Source: Methanospirillum stamsii
Lineage (GTDB): Archaea; Halobacteriota; Methanomicrobia; Methanomicrobiales; Methanospirillaceae
Length of the DNA stretch: 38,662 nucleotides
Assembly: GCF_003173335.1 (NCBI RefSeq)
Contig: NZ_QGMZ01000045.1
Span: 1 to 38,662, forward strand
Direction of reading: 5' to 3'
Both the position numbers and the translations under genes were made by a program. Every line of letters starts with the position of its first letter. Position 1 is the first letter of the stretch. The notes below the pieces were generated by a model. That model did no database searches, had not been told where the DNA came from, and saw only the letters and a list, made by a program, of their open reading frames with translations. Shown here one piece after another: positions 6,890 to 15,358 of the stretch.

Positions 6890-9457
6890 ATGAATAATTA
6901 TAATATATTAAAGAGATCTTCGATAATTATCGGAGGAATTCTCGCTCTTTTGGTTCTTTTATCTTTTTATATCCGGACGACTCCTGCTTTTCTTGGAAAC
7001 ATCGACGTTCTGATGTTTGTCGGGATGGATGATCCGACCTACCAACTCAGGCGGATAGAACAGGTAATAGCCAATTATCCGAATGTCCCATGGTTTGATC
7101 CGATGACCTATTTTCCCTATGGTCAGCAGATGCATTGGGGACCGCTCTTTCCCTTCCTTGGCGCTACAATCTGTATTCTTGCCGGAGCAGTTACAAGACC
7201 GGAAATAATTTCGGTCTCTCTCTTTTTACCCTGTGTATTGGCTGCACTTTTAGTCCCGATAGTATATCTTCTGGTAAGCCGGGTCGCAGACTGGAAGGCT
7301 GGACTATTTGCTGCATTTTTCATTGCTATTATGCCTGGCCAGTTTTTCAGCCGGTCTTTTTACGGGTACCTGGATCACCATGCCGGAGAAGTTTTTTTTA
7401 GCACACTTTTCTGTCTGTGTTACATCATTGCACTGATGTACTGCAGGAGACATCCGGTTGATATAAAAAAATGGGAGACCTGGAAGATTCCTGCACTACT
7501 CGGTGTCTTGTGCGGTATTTCTTATACATTAGGTCTTGCCCTGATGCCGACGATGCTCTTGTTTGCCCTTCTCGTTGGGATCTTTACTCCTATCTGGTTT
7601 ATCATCCAGCGATCTATCGGTCATTGTGGTGCTTCAGCCCTGCTCATTAATACGGTCACTTTCCTTGTTGCCATAATCGGATTCTTCATTATCGGGATAC
7701 ATGCAGAGGGAGGCCTTAATTATTACACAACCGGCCATCCGGTTGCATATTCCCTTTTAATTCTGGCAAATGTTTTGCTGTTTTTATTTTCGTATGCATT
7801 ACGGGAAAAACCGGTATGGTATTATGTCGGTGCGATTCTGGGCGTTACAGTCCTTGGAATTGTCGCACTTGCAGCACTCATGCCGGATCTGTTTCAGTAC
7901 CTGTTATCAAATGCCGTGGGGTTTTTTGGTTCAAGTGATATTCACTGGCAGACTATCCGGGAAGCCCGGCCCTGGGAATGGGACGATGCATGGAAAACGT
8001 TCAATTATTCGCTGGTTCTGTTTTGTCTGGGGCTTGCGGTTCTGGCATGGCGGATTAGAAAAGAACTCTGTCCTTCCCATGCATTTACCCTTCTCTGGTC
8101 CATAGTAATCCTGTATGCAACCAGTCAGCATATCAGGTACGAATATTACCTTGCCGTTCCGGTTGCAATTCTCGGAGGTATTGCGGTTGGATTTGCTCTT
8201 GACCTGATGAAATTACCCGGTGGGGCAAAACAAGAAAAACCGGATGCAGGTGAACTGAAGACACCGGAAACAAAGAAAAAAATTGAAAAAGGGAAAGGAA
8301 AACACTCCTCAACTCGAAATCAGGGTGATTTTTCACCAATACAGGCTGTTTCATACATCTTTCTCGGGATTGTATTATTATCAGTTCTGCTGTTTTCATT
8401 TGCTGCGATTGGTATGGATCTAAAGTCCGGAGGATACCGGCTCAATCAGGACTGGAGAATGGCTACCGAATGGCTTGAAAAAAATACTCCTGATCCGGGA
8501 ATTGATTATTTAGCCATATATGAGAAAGAAAACTTCACCTATCCGGATAGTGCGTACGGGGTGATGTCATGGTGGGATTATGGTCATATCATTACGCTCC
8601 TAGGTAAACGGATACCAAATGCGAATCCTTTTCAGTATGGCGTGAATGGGCCGAATGGTTCGGCACGGTTTTTACTCACCCAAAATGAGAGTGAAGCAGA
8701 CCAGATACTGGACAATCTGAATACCCGGTATGTAATCACTGATATTGATATGGATACCGGATACCTGAATGCGATTTCAATCTGGGATAATCCGGACGTA
8801 GGAATAGATCCGTACCAGAAACAATTCCTGTTTCCAAATCAGGATGGAAAGACCGGGGTGAATTATTCAGTGCTTACCGATGAGTATTATCACACCATGG
8901 TATCAAGGCTTCACAATTTTGATGGTTCATACATCGAGCCTGGTGAGGTGTATTTCTTAAAATACATGACTCCGGAAAATTCAGGGATTTCCATTCCGGT
9001 TGTCGTTGAAGCGAATAAGACAAGTTACACGGATGGAATTGCACGAATGGAATCATTCAATGCTTCCACAAATCCCGGGTATGATGCCATCCTGGCAAAT
9101 TTTGTCAATACTGATCCGGTAAGTCCGGTAAGTTCCCTTCAGCACTACCGTCTTATTTATGAGTCAGATACCCGGACTACTCCTGCTGACATGCCTGACC
9201 TTCGGTATGTCAAGATATTTGAGTATGTAAAGGGAGCGAAAATTTCCGGAGACGGGGTGCTTGAATTACCCATCAAAACCAACACGGGACGTGAATTTGT
9301 CTACCGGGCAAACAGTGTGAACGGGACGTTTACTGTTCCATACCCGACAGACACGAGTGTCGGAGCAGTTACCGTAACCGGACCATACCGCAATAACATA
9401 ACCGGTGATACATATTCGGTTACAGAGGAACAGGTGAAATCGGGTCTTTCACTCTGA
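6890..9457 (+). CDS. aglB: Dolichyl-phosphooligosaccharide-protein glycotransferase (STT3/AglB)
   Basis: An 855-aa multi-span membrane enzyme that transfers a lipid-linked oligosaccharide to Asn in N-X-S/T sequons of S-layer, flagellin and other secreted proteins, acting on the outer face of the membrane. The N-terminal half has about a dozen hydrophobic segments. Family motifs are present: Asp47/48 in GMDDPTYQLR (first external loop), DHH at 162-164, TIRE at 355-358 (the TIXE motif), and WWDYG at 561-565 (sequon recognition). A Lys/Glu-rich cytosolic loop (about 445-475) precedes the last membrane segment, and a soluble C-terminal domain follows. No other glycan-assembly genes are adjacent, so the donor glycan is made elsewhere. 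Confidence 0.95.
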   Translation: MNNYNILKRSSIIIGGILALLVLLSFYIRTTPAFLGNIDVLMFVGMDDPTYQLRRIEQVIANYPNVPWFDPMTYFPYGQQMHWGPLFPFLGATICILAGAVTRPEIISVSLFLPCVLAALLVPIVYLLVSRVADWKAGLFAAFFIAIMPGQFFSRSFYGYLDHHAGEVFFSTLFCLCYIIALMYCRRHPVDIKKWETWKIPALLGVLCGISYTLGLALMPTMLLFALLVGIFTPIWFIIQRSIGHCGASALLINTVTFLVAIIGFFIIGIHAEGGLNYYTTGHPVAYSLLILANVLLFLFSYALREKPVWYYVGAILGVTVLGIVALAALMPDLFQYLLSNAVGFFGSSDIHWQTIREARPWEWDDAWKTFNYSLVLFCLGLAVLAWRIRKELCPSHAFTLLWSIVILYATSQHIRYEYYLAVPVAILGGIAVGFALDLMKLPGGAKQEKPDAGELKTPETKKKIEKGKGKHSSTRNQGDFSPIQAVSYIFLGIVLLSVLLFSFAAIGMDLKSGGYRLNQDWRMATEWLEKNTPDPGIDYLAIYEKENFTYPDSAYGVMSWWDYGHIITLLGKRIPNANPFQYGVNGPNGSARFLLTQNESEADQILDNLNTRYVITDIDMDTGYLNAISIWDNPDVGIDPYQKQFLFPNQDGKTGVNYSVLTDEYYHTMVSRLHNFDGSYIEPGEVYFLKYMTPENSGISIPVVVEANKTSYTDGIARMESFNASTNPGYDAILANFVNTDPVSPVSSLQHYRLIYESDTRTTPADMPDLRYVKIFEYVKGAKISGDGVLELPIKTNTGREFVYRANSVNGTFTVPYPTDTSVGAVTVTGPYRNNITGDTYSVTEEQVKSGLSL

Positions 9458-9512
9458 TTTTTCCTAATTCTCTTTTTGTGTCGTTATACTTGATAATATA
9501 CTTGATTAGAGT

Positions 9513-9547
9513 CCGGACAAATTCGCAAGGATTGAGGTTTTGTCCGG
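9513..9547. repeat. Inverted repeat CCGGACAAA / TTTGTCCGG downstream of aglB
   Basis: Two perfect 9-base arms (9513-9521 and 9539-9547) are separated by 17 bases. The structure lies between aglB and the next methyltransferase gene. It could be an RNA hairpin in the leader or a protein-binding dyad. No T-tract follows directly, so it is not a classical terminator. Confidence 0.45.
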
Positions 9548-9613
9548 TAAACAAAAAATACGTTACATTATCAAATAGTTAAATTTTTGTCTCATGAGTA
9601 GAAATTATGGGTG

Positions 9614-10465
9614 ATGAGTAATCGTGATTTAAAGTATTCAATAAATTGGGAAGAAGCAAGGCAGGCTATCCGGAGCGAAAGGGCAGGAAGGTCAAAAGTA
9701 ACTTTTGACCCGGATTATATCAAAAGTTCTGCTGGTGACTTTTCAAAACGGGTTCAGTCAAATGATTATGAGTTTGGCAGAAAACCGGTTGAAATAATCG
9801 ACTCAATACTGGACAGTTCTATGGATGTCCTTGAAATCGGACCTGGCCCTGGGACACTTACTATTCCGCTCTCAAAAAAAGTCCGGTCAATCACCTGTAT
9901 CGATACTAATCCGCAAAACATTGCACATCTGCAAAAAAACCTTGATGATAGCGGATGTTCAAATGTGAAGATTATTCAGGCCGACTGGACAAAGATGAAC
10001 GATTCAGAACTTGCTGATTCGTATGATCTTGTTGTTTGTTCTCATTTTCTCTGGATGATTCCTGACCTGAAAGAACATATCTCGAGAATGGAAAATGCTG
10101 CCCGGAAGTATTGTGTAATTATCCAGCCTGCGGGAAGATCCAATTTTGTGAAAAAGGTATACGAAGAGATTGTCGGAGTGCCATACCGGGGAGAATTCGA
10201 ACCTGATGCAGATTATTTTGCCTATGTGATTGTCCGGGAATGGGGCCGGTTATGCAAGGTTGATCATTATTCATTTACAAATTCCACCTCACCACAGGAG
10301 AGACTTCGTATGACTGCCGGTTTTATCGGACGGTTTAAAGAAGTTGACAATGATGTTGCAAAACGGATAATGGAGATGATTGAAAAGGAAATCCCTGAAG
10401 ATGGATTATTTACCGAGACAAATCACGCTGTGGTTATGTGGTGGTCTCCGGATAAATCTCAGTAA
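9614..10465 (+). CDS. Class I SAM-dependent methyltransferase
   Basis: A 283-aa protein starting at the ATG at 9614; an in-frame GTG at 9611 is the alternative. Motif I is VLEIGPGPGTLTIPLSKKV, as in rRNA dimethyladenosine-like and ubiE-like methyltransferases. It is followed by ITCIDTNPQ (acidic residue after strand 2) and IIQADWTKM. The region before motif I is longer than in the gene at 6122, and the two are not close relatives. The middle has an unusual conserved-looking WMIPDLKEHISRMENAA helix after the catalytic strand. The substrate is unknown. It is a single-gene unit followed by a T-rich terminator. Confidence 0.85.
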   Translation: MSNRDLKYSINWEEARQAIRSERAGRSKVTFDPDYIKSSAGDFSKRVQSNDYEFGRKPVEIIDSILDSSMDVLEIGPGPGTLTIPLSKKVRSITCIDTNPQNIAHLQKNLDDSGCSNVKIIQADWTKMNDSELADSYDLVVCSHFLWMIPDLKEHISRMENAARKYCVIIQPAGRSNFVKKVYEEIVGVPYRGEFEPDADYFAYVIVREWGRLCKVDHYSFTNSTSPQERLRMTAGFIGRFKEVDNDVAKRIMEMIEKEIPEDGLFTETNHAVVMWWSPDKSQ

Positions 10466-10929
10466 CCTCTCCATTTTTTCTAATTTTCCTTTTTTTATCT
10501 TTTCTATTATGATATTCTTTTGTGTATCCTGATTATTATCCTATCCGGTAAAAATAATCATTTTTTCTGCGCTGTTTTTTTGAATCTCTCAAATTATTCG
10601 GTTTTAGACACATATGTGAATTTTTATTTTCTACAGAATCTCTATGACATCCTTTTGTTTTGACGTTCAGGCAGGTTTTTATGAGCAAATCATCCAGTAT
10701 CTGGAAAAGATAGATATTTCATTACTATTTTTTCAATTGAACAAAGGATTTCTAATCTTTACAAAAGATCCCGCTTGTTTATTCGCTTTACCTATAGGTT
10801 CCAAAATGTAAGCCATTTATATTTACATAATGGTAAAAATAAAATTTTATTAATGGGAAAGTTCAAAAATTTGTTTGGTGATTAAAGTTAAAATATTTCA
10901 TTTAATTTTAATCTCAATGGGGTAATTCC
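10466..10929 (+). promoter_or_regulatory. Long AT-rich leader upstream of a binding-protein gene
   Basis: After the T-tract this 464-base spacer has no credible ORF. Near its right end are ATGTAA (10806-10811) and TTACAT (10823-10828), a 6-base inverted repeat. It overlaps a second dyad, CCATT (10813-10817) / AATGG (10829-10833). The AT-rich tract after it (10834-10850) could hold the TATA box of the binding-protein gene at 10930. Binding of a metal- or anion-sensing repressor here is plausible but unproven. Confidence 0.4.
10474..10503 (+). terminator. Archaeal T-tract terminator
   Basis: Three consecutive T-runs start 8 bases after the methyltransferase stop, on the coding strand. This is the usual archaeal intrinsic termination signal. 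Confidence 0.55.
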
Positions 10930-11985
10930 ATGAATCAAATATGGTTGAAAGGTTTTTTACTCATCCTGTTAATGGGGATTTGTACAGGTCCCTGTGTTTT
11001 TGCTGATGATACGAGGACCATCACGGATATGTGTGGCAGAGAGGTTACTATTCCAACTGAAATCAACACGGTACTGGGAACCAATCCTCCCATTACGTTT
11101 GCGACCTATATGCTCTCTCCGGATGTTCTGATTGGAACTAATTGGGACTTTTCTAAGACTAAATACATGGATGAAAAATATACATCTCTTCCAAATGTAG
11201 GTGGTCAGCAGGCTGGGAATACACTGAATTATGAAACATTCCTCTCAATGAATCCGGATATTATTCTCTTTGCTTTTGCTCCCGGAATAAACCCGAACAC
11301 CAAGATTGAGGATCTGGAACAGAAACTCTATCCAATTCCTGTCGTTGCCGTTTCTGATGCGACAGATGTCCTGGCTTACAGTTCTGAAATTGAATTTCTC
11401 GGTCAACTCTTTGGTAAAGAGGAGCAGGCAGCAGATCTCATCAGATATTATGACGAGGTCTTTCAAAAAGTAAATGCTACGGTGAAAAATATCCCAACCG
11501 AAGAGAGAGTCCGGGTTTATTATGCCGAAGGTCCGGATGGATTAAAGACTGATCCTGCTGGAACAGCATGTGCCCAACTCATAACCCTTTGTGGTGGAGA
11601 GAATGTTGCCACCGTTCCTGCAAAAGGGCAGGGTGGGATGTCTCCGGTTTCTCTTGAATCGGTAGTCTCCTGGAACCCGGAGCTGATTCTTGTCGGTGAT
11701 AGCAAATTCTATGATTCAATTTATACAGATCCAAACTGGCAGGACATTGATGCAGTTAAGAACAAGAGAGTTTACCTGATTCCAAATCAGCCATTTGGCT
11801 GGATTGACCGTCCACCGGGAGTAAACAGGATTATTGGGATTCCATGGCTGGCAAAGGTTCTTTATCCGGATCTCTTCACCGATATTGATCTTCCGGCATA
11901 TGTCAAGGAGTTTTACTCAAAGTTCTTCCATTATTACCTGACCGATGATGAAGTGAATAAGATTATTTCTTCTTCTGGTTTGTAA
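10930..11985 (+). CDS. Secreted FepB/BtuF-type ABC transporter binding protein
   Basis: A 351-aa protein of the iron-siderophore/cobalamin periplasmic-binding family (PF01497 type). The N-terminal 25 residues form a signal peptide ending in CVFA-DD. The mature part begins with the family's typical RTITDMCGREVTIP strand. It also has NPDIILFAF and NPELILVGD near the domain hinge, and KNKRVYLIP towards the end. Ligands of this family are ferric chelates, cobalamin, haem or, in methanogens, other metals; the ligand here is not readable. GGGG precedes the ATG by 7 bases. No permease or ATPase lies next to it. Instead the GTPase/ABC/binding-like trio follows 217 bases downstream on the same strand, suggesting that the imported metal feeds that trio. 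Confidence 0.88.
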   Translation: MNQIWLKGFLLILLMGICTGPCVFADDTRTITDMCGREVTIPTEINTVLGTNPPITFATYMLSPDVLIGTNWDFSKTKYMDEKYTSLPNVGGQQAGNTLNYETFLSMNPDIILFAFAPGINPNTKIEDLEQKLYPIPVVAVSDATDVLAYSSEIEFLGQLFGKEEQAADLIRYYDEVFQKVNATVKNIPTEERVRVYYAEGPDGLKTDPAGTACAQLITLCGGENVATVPAKGQGGMSPVSLESVVSWNPELILVGDSKFYDSIYTDPNWQDIDAVKNKRVYLIPNQPFGWIDRPPGVNRIIGIPWLAKVLYPDLFTDIDLPAYVKEFYSKFFHYYLTDDEVNKIISSSGL

Positions 11986-12018
11986 GGAATATAGAGGTAT
12001 CAGAAGATCTCTGTAACC

Positions 12019-12031
12019 TTTTTTGTCTTTT
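12019..12031 (+). terminator. Possible T-tract terminator after the binding-protein gene
   Basis: Runs of T (CTTTTTTGTCTTTTCT) occur about 35 bases after the stop codon on the coding strand. They separate the binding-protein gene from the downstream trio, which then needs its own promoter. Confidence 0.4.
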
Positions 12032-12202
12032 CTCTATTGAAATAATCGAAAAATGAATGACAAAAAAATCCATGCCATTCTCCAGTTTAACTAAATGTTC
12101 CTATCTACCAAAAAATGTAGTATGGTTCAATATAACGAAGATGATCGAGTGTCTCAATAACCGGGAGATTTGAATTATGATAATTCGGGAGGAAAAAATA
12201 CC

Positions 12203-12889
12203 ATGAAATTAATTACTATTTCCGGACCGCCTTCATCTGGGAAAACATCGGTTATTATAAAATCTATCGAGGAATTAAAAGACAAGCATTTAAAAATTGG
12301 AGTATTGAAATTTGACTGCCTGGTGACCGATGACGATAAACTATATGCTGCACAGAATATTGACAGTAAAGTTGGTCTATCTGGGAGCATGTGTCCGGAT
12401 CACTTTTTTGTTAGTAACATCGATGATTGTCTTAATTGGGCTATCGGGCAATCCTATGATATTTTAATAAGTGAAAGTGCAGGCCTGTGTAATCGCTGTT
12501 CACCCCATATTAAAGGCTGTACTGCCGTATGTGTCATTGATAACCTGATGGGCATAAATACGCCCAAAAAAATCGGCCCAATGCTCAAAATGGCTGATAT
12601 TGTTGTTATCACCAAGGGAGATATCGTTTCACAGGCAGAACGAGAGATATTTGCATTAAAAATCAGACAGGCCAATCCAGATGGTATTATTTTGCATGTG
12701 AATGGACTTACAGGTCAGGGAGCCGGTGAGTTAGGGACACTCATAGAGACAGCCACAGAGATTGAAACATTGGTTGGAAAGGAACTGAGGATAAGCATGC
12801 CATCCGCTCTTTGTTCATATTGTCTTGGTGAAAAACTGATTGGGCTCAATAAACAGATGGGAAATGTAAGAAAGATGAAATTAGATTAA
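12203..12889 (+). CDS. Cys-rich HypB/CobW-like P-loop GTPase (cluster A)
   Basis: A 228-aa cytosolic GTPase of the SIMIBI class. The ATG at 12203 is chosen over 12170 because GGGAGG lies 10 bases upstream and because the paralogue at 18158-18841 starts at the same point. Motifs: Walker A GPPSSGKT (8-15), DCLVTDD as switch region, ESAGLC in the Walker B position, and ITKGD as the guanine-specificity motif, followed by NGLTGQG as in HypB. Three Cys motifs are shared with the paralogue: MCPDH, GLCxRCxP...GC and CSYC. They suggest a bound metal. Known relatives (HypB, UreG, CobW) deliver nickel, cobalt or zinc. The gene leads a trio with an ABC ATPase and a cytosolic binding-like protein. Confidence 0.88.
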   Translation: MKLITISGPPSSGKTSVIIKSIEELKDKHLKIGVLKFDCLVTDDDKLYAAQNIDSKVGLSGSMCPDHFFVSNIDDCLNWAIGQSYDILISESAGLCNRCSPHIKGCTAVCVIDNLMGINTPKKIGPMLKMADIVVITKGDIVSQAEREIFALKIRQANPDGIILHVNGLTGQGAGELGTLIETATEIETLVGKELRISMPSALCSYCLGEKLIGLNKQMGNVRKMKLD

Positions 12890-12903
12890 AAAGAGGATAT
12901 TTA

Positions 12904-13923
12904 ATGAACGAATCTGTTTTATTGGAAGAATTTAAGATAAAAGACTTGTTAGATAAATATCCATATTCTAAAGAGTTTTTCAACATTAATGGTCTGCCAA
13001 TTGATGATGTAGATAATACGGTAAAAGATTATATCGATTCACTTGGTTACGTATTTTTGGAAGATATGGGCCTGAATCAGGAGGATTTAATAAAGCGATT
13101 TCGTTCGTTTATGTGCCGGATGAAGGCTATCAGAGAAGAACCTGCTTTTAATATCCGTGATATTACCATTTTGGGTGGAAGAGATAAAACTGAAAGACCA
13201 GAAGAGAAAGATTTGAAGATTTGCATCGGAGAAATAATCTGTATTGTGGGTCCTACGGGGTCAGGTAAAAGCAGACTTCTCGCTGATATCGAGTGGATGG
13301 CCCAAAGGGATACGCCCACTCGTAGACAAATATTGATAAATGGGTCTGTTCCACCGAATGATTGGCGTTTTTCAGTTGAACACAAACTGGTGGCTCAATT
13401 ATCTCAGAATATGAATTTTGTCATGGATGTGAGTGTTGGAGAATTTATAATCCTTCATGCGCAAAGCAGGTTGATTGATAATTCTGAAAGAAAAGCACAG
13501 GAAATTGTATCTCATGCAAATGAGCTTTCCGGTGAAAGATTTGACATAAATACTCCGCTTACATCCTTAAGCGGTGGACAATCCAGAGCATTGATGGTGG
13601 CCGATACTGCCTTTTTAAGTACATCTCCTATTGTTTTGATTGATGAGATTGAAAATGCCGGTATTAACCGAAAAAAAGCTTTGGAGTTGCTTATCGGACA
13701 AAATAAAATTGTCCTTATCGCGACACATGATCCACTCCTTGCATTAATGGGAAATAAACGAATCGTTGTCAAAAATGGGGGAATTCAAAAGGTTATTACA
13801 ACGACATCAAATGAAAAGAAAGGGTTGCTCAGGCTGACTGAAATTGACAATATTTTGATGAAATATCGGGAATCTCTTCGGAATGGTCAACTACTTGAGA
13901 TCGGAGATGAATTGTTATGGTAA
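12904..13923 (+). CDS. Orphan ABC-type ATPase with extra N-terminal helical domain (cluster A)
   Basis: A 339-aa soluble protein, starting 14 bases after the GTPase gene with a GAGGAT site. Residues 1-75 form a helical domain (IKDLLDKYP...FFNINGLP...LGLNQEDL-type pattern) reminiscent of DUF1858/ScdA-N domains but lacking their Cys; the cluster B paralogue has no such domain. The ATPase part has Walker A GPTGSGKS (116-123), a Q-loop-like AQLSQ, signature LSGGQ, Walker B IVLIDEIE, and the H-loop ATHDP. It differs from importer ATPases in the stretch MNFVMDVSVGEFIILHA and in lacking any membrane partner nearby. A cytosolic role driving metal or cofactor transfer together with its two neighbours is inferred. 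Confidence 0.86.
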   Translation: MNESVLLEEFKIKDLLDKYPYSKEFFNINGLPIDDVDNTVKDYIDSLGYVFLEDMGLNQEDLIKRFRSFMCRMKAIREEPAFNIRDITILGGRDKTERPEEKDLKICIGEIICIVGPTGSGKSRLLADIEWMAQRDTPTRRQILINGSVPPNDWRFSVEHKLVAQLSQNMNFVMDVSVGEFIILHAQSRLIDNSERKAQEIVSHANELSGERFDINTPLTSLSGGQSRALMVADTAFLSTSPIVLIDEIENAGINRKKALELLIGQNKIVLIATHDPLLALMGNKRIVVKNGGIQKVITTTSNEKKGLLRLTEIDNILMKYRESLRNGQLLEIGDELLW

Positions 13924-14042
13924 TTACTCAAGCGAAATTACAACTTTGAAAGATGACTGACAAAAACCGGAATTGCGGTTTTAAATGACGCTTAATGAAA
14001 ATTCCATTTGAAAAAAAGACTGAAAAACGAGGAAATGATAGT

Positions 14043-14960
14043 ATGATACGTATTATGATTCACACACCGGTTAATTTACGAGGTCACATGCTGGATTATC
14101 TAAAAAATAATCTACCAAATCTGGAAAAAAAGATTGGTGATAAAATTAGCCTGTATACACCGCATGATCTTGAGTACTGTTCGAATTGCAGCGAGCAGTG
14201 GCTCGGTCCATCTATTGAAAAGGGAATTTTTCCCGACCTGATGATTACTCATGTTCCTGAATTTGCATCTTTAGGAAACAGGGTTGAGAGTGGGTTGTTT
14301 TCAGATATTGCGGGCCAATTTGCAAGTGAACATCCCGTGAGAGAAGAATTACATATGCTGACAGATCCTCATGGGTTGTTCTATCCGCTTTTTGTAGTTC
14401 CTATGGTTATGTTCTATAATACCAAAAAAATAAAGGAGAATGAATTGAAGCACTCATGGAGTGATCTTTTCAATGAAAAATTTAAGGTCATTTTACCGAA
14501 TCGAGACAAGCCCTTGAGCAGAGCGGTGGGAGCATATCTTAAGCATGAATTTCCGGACAAGTTTCCCGAATTTGAGGAACGAGCGGTATATGAAGGCAGT
14601 CCGCCGAGTGTTATCAAATCAGTTATATCAGGAGAATATGACATTGGTATTACGAATTTTTCATTTGCAATGATGGCGGAAGGGAGAGGAATTGCAATCA
14701 ATCCTCCAAAAGAAGGGTTTATTCTCTTGCCTCAGGTGATTGCATGGAAAAAGGGTGCTGACGAGAAGCTGAAGGTAATCGCCGACCTGTTGATGCATGA
14801 AGATATGCAAAATTACCTGAGCAAGCAGGGGTGTTGGCCAGCTCTCAGTGGGATCCCAATACATGATATGATTGCATATAATGGCAGATTAGAGAATTGG
14901 CAGGGTTGGGAATCTTATATCGAGGAAGTTTCTGAATTCGATCAATATCCAGGTAAGTAA
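14043..14960 (+). CDS. Binding-protein-like protein without signal peptide (cluster A)
   Basis: A 305-aa protein with the architecture of a class II periplasmic binding protein (SBP_bac_6/11-like). The ATG at 14043 is preferred over 13995: GAGGA lies 9 bases upstream and the paralogue aligns from this residue. There is no signal peptide; the protein starts MIRIMIHTPVNL, so it should stay in the cytosol. Shared with the paralogue at 16518-17372 are PDL-xxTH, DPHGLFYPLFVVP followed by YN, YDIGI, and an ending with WQGWESYI-like aromatics. A CSNC motif (about residue 42) occurs only in this copy. It probably binds an anion or metal complex for the GTPase/ATPase pair. Confidence 0.82.
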   Translation: MIRIMIHTPVNLRGHMLDYLKNNLPNLEKKIGDKISLYTPHDLEYCSNCSEQWLGPSIEKGIFPDLMITHVPEFASLGNRVESGLFSDIAGQFASEHPVREELHMLTDPHGLFYPLFVVPMVMFYNTKKIKENELKHSWSDLFNEKFKVILPNRDKPLSRAVGAYLKHEFPDKFPEFEERAVYEGSPPSVIKSVISGEYDIGITNFSFAMMAEGRGIAINPPKEGFILLPQVIAWKKGADEKLKVIADLLMHEDMQNYLSKQGCWPALSGIPIHDMIAYNGRLENWQGWESYIEEVSEFDQYPGK

Positions 14961-15099
14961 ACGGAAAAAACAATGCTTAATTCAAATATTTTTGCGAAAA
15001 ATAAACTGTATCCGTTGCTCATTCAACAATCCATGGAAGATCCCAGAGGTTGAGATAGTTTTTTGTTATCATCGTACATAATTCAACACAAGGTGCCCT

Positions 15100-15258
15100 A
15101 TGTCCACTCATGCCTACATTCCTGATCCGGAAATGGTCCGGGGCCTTAACCCGGACAATCTCATCGGAGATGCTGTTGTCTTCTCCCTGGTAATGATACT
15201 GCTTCTTGTGTTGTTCTACCTGTTTGACAAACGGTTTTTCAATTATCATCACCACTAA
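15100..15258 (+). CDS. Small single-span membrane protein (52 aa)
   Basis: A short ORF with an AGGTG site before its ATG. The product has a polar N-terminus (MSTHAYIPDPEM), one hydrophobic segment (VVFSLVMILLLVLFYLF) and a short basic tail ending in three His. The pattern of a lumen-side head, one span and a positive end is typical of real small membrane proteins. The family is not recognised. It lies between cluster A and a DUF2178/Xre pair, but is not tightly coupled to either. The His tail could bind metal; this is speculative. Confidence 0.6.
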   Translation: MSTHAYIPDPEMVRGLNPDNLIGDAVVFSLVMILLLVLFYLFDKRFFNYHHH

Positions 15259-15330
15259 TCCTTTTTTCAGATGGTTTCATCGGTAAAAACTCATCCTGAA
15301 GTAAGTCTACATCACGCATGGGAAACTATT

Positions 15331-15356
15331 TACTCTAAAAGAGTAACATAGGTTAC
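15331..15356 (+). promoter_or_regulatory. Overlapping palindromes, putative operator of the DUF2178/Xre pair
   Basis: TACTCT-AAA-AGAGTA (15331-15345) is a perfect 6-base dyad. It overlaps GTAAC-ATAG-GTTAC (15343-15356), a second perfect dyad ending 2 bases before the ATG at 15359. Position over the start of a gene pair encoding an Xre regulator suggests autoregulation. The second dyad shares its GTAACnnnnGTTAC form with 29221-29234. Confidence 0.5.
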
Positions 15357-15358
15357 AT

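Noticed and set aside
15019-15255. Minus-strand ORF of 78 aa
   Set aside because: Antisense to the 52-aa membrane peptide, which has a ribosome site and a realistic membrane pattern.
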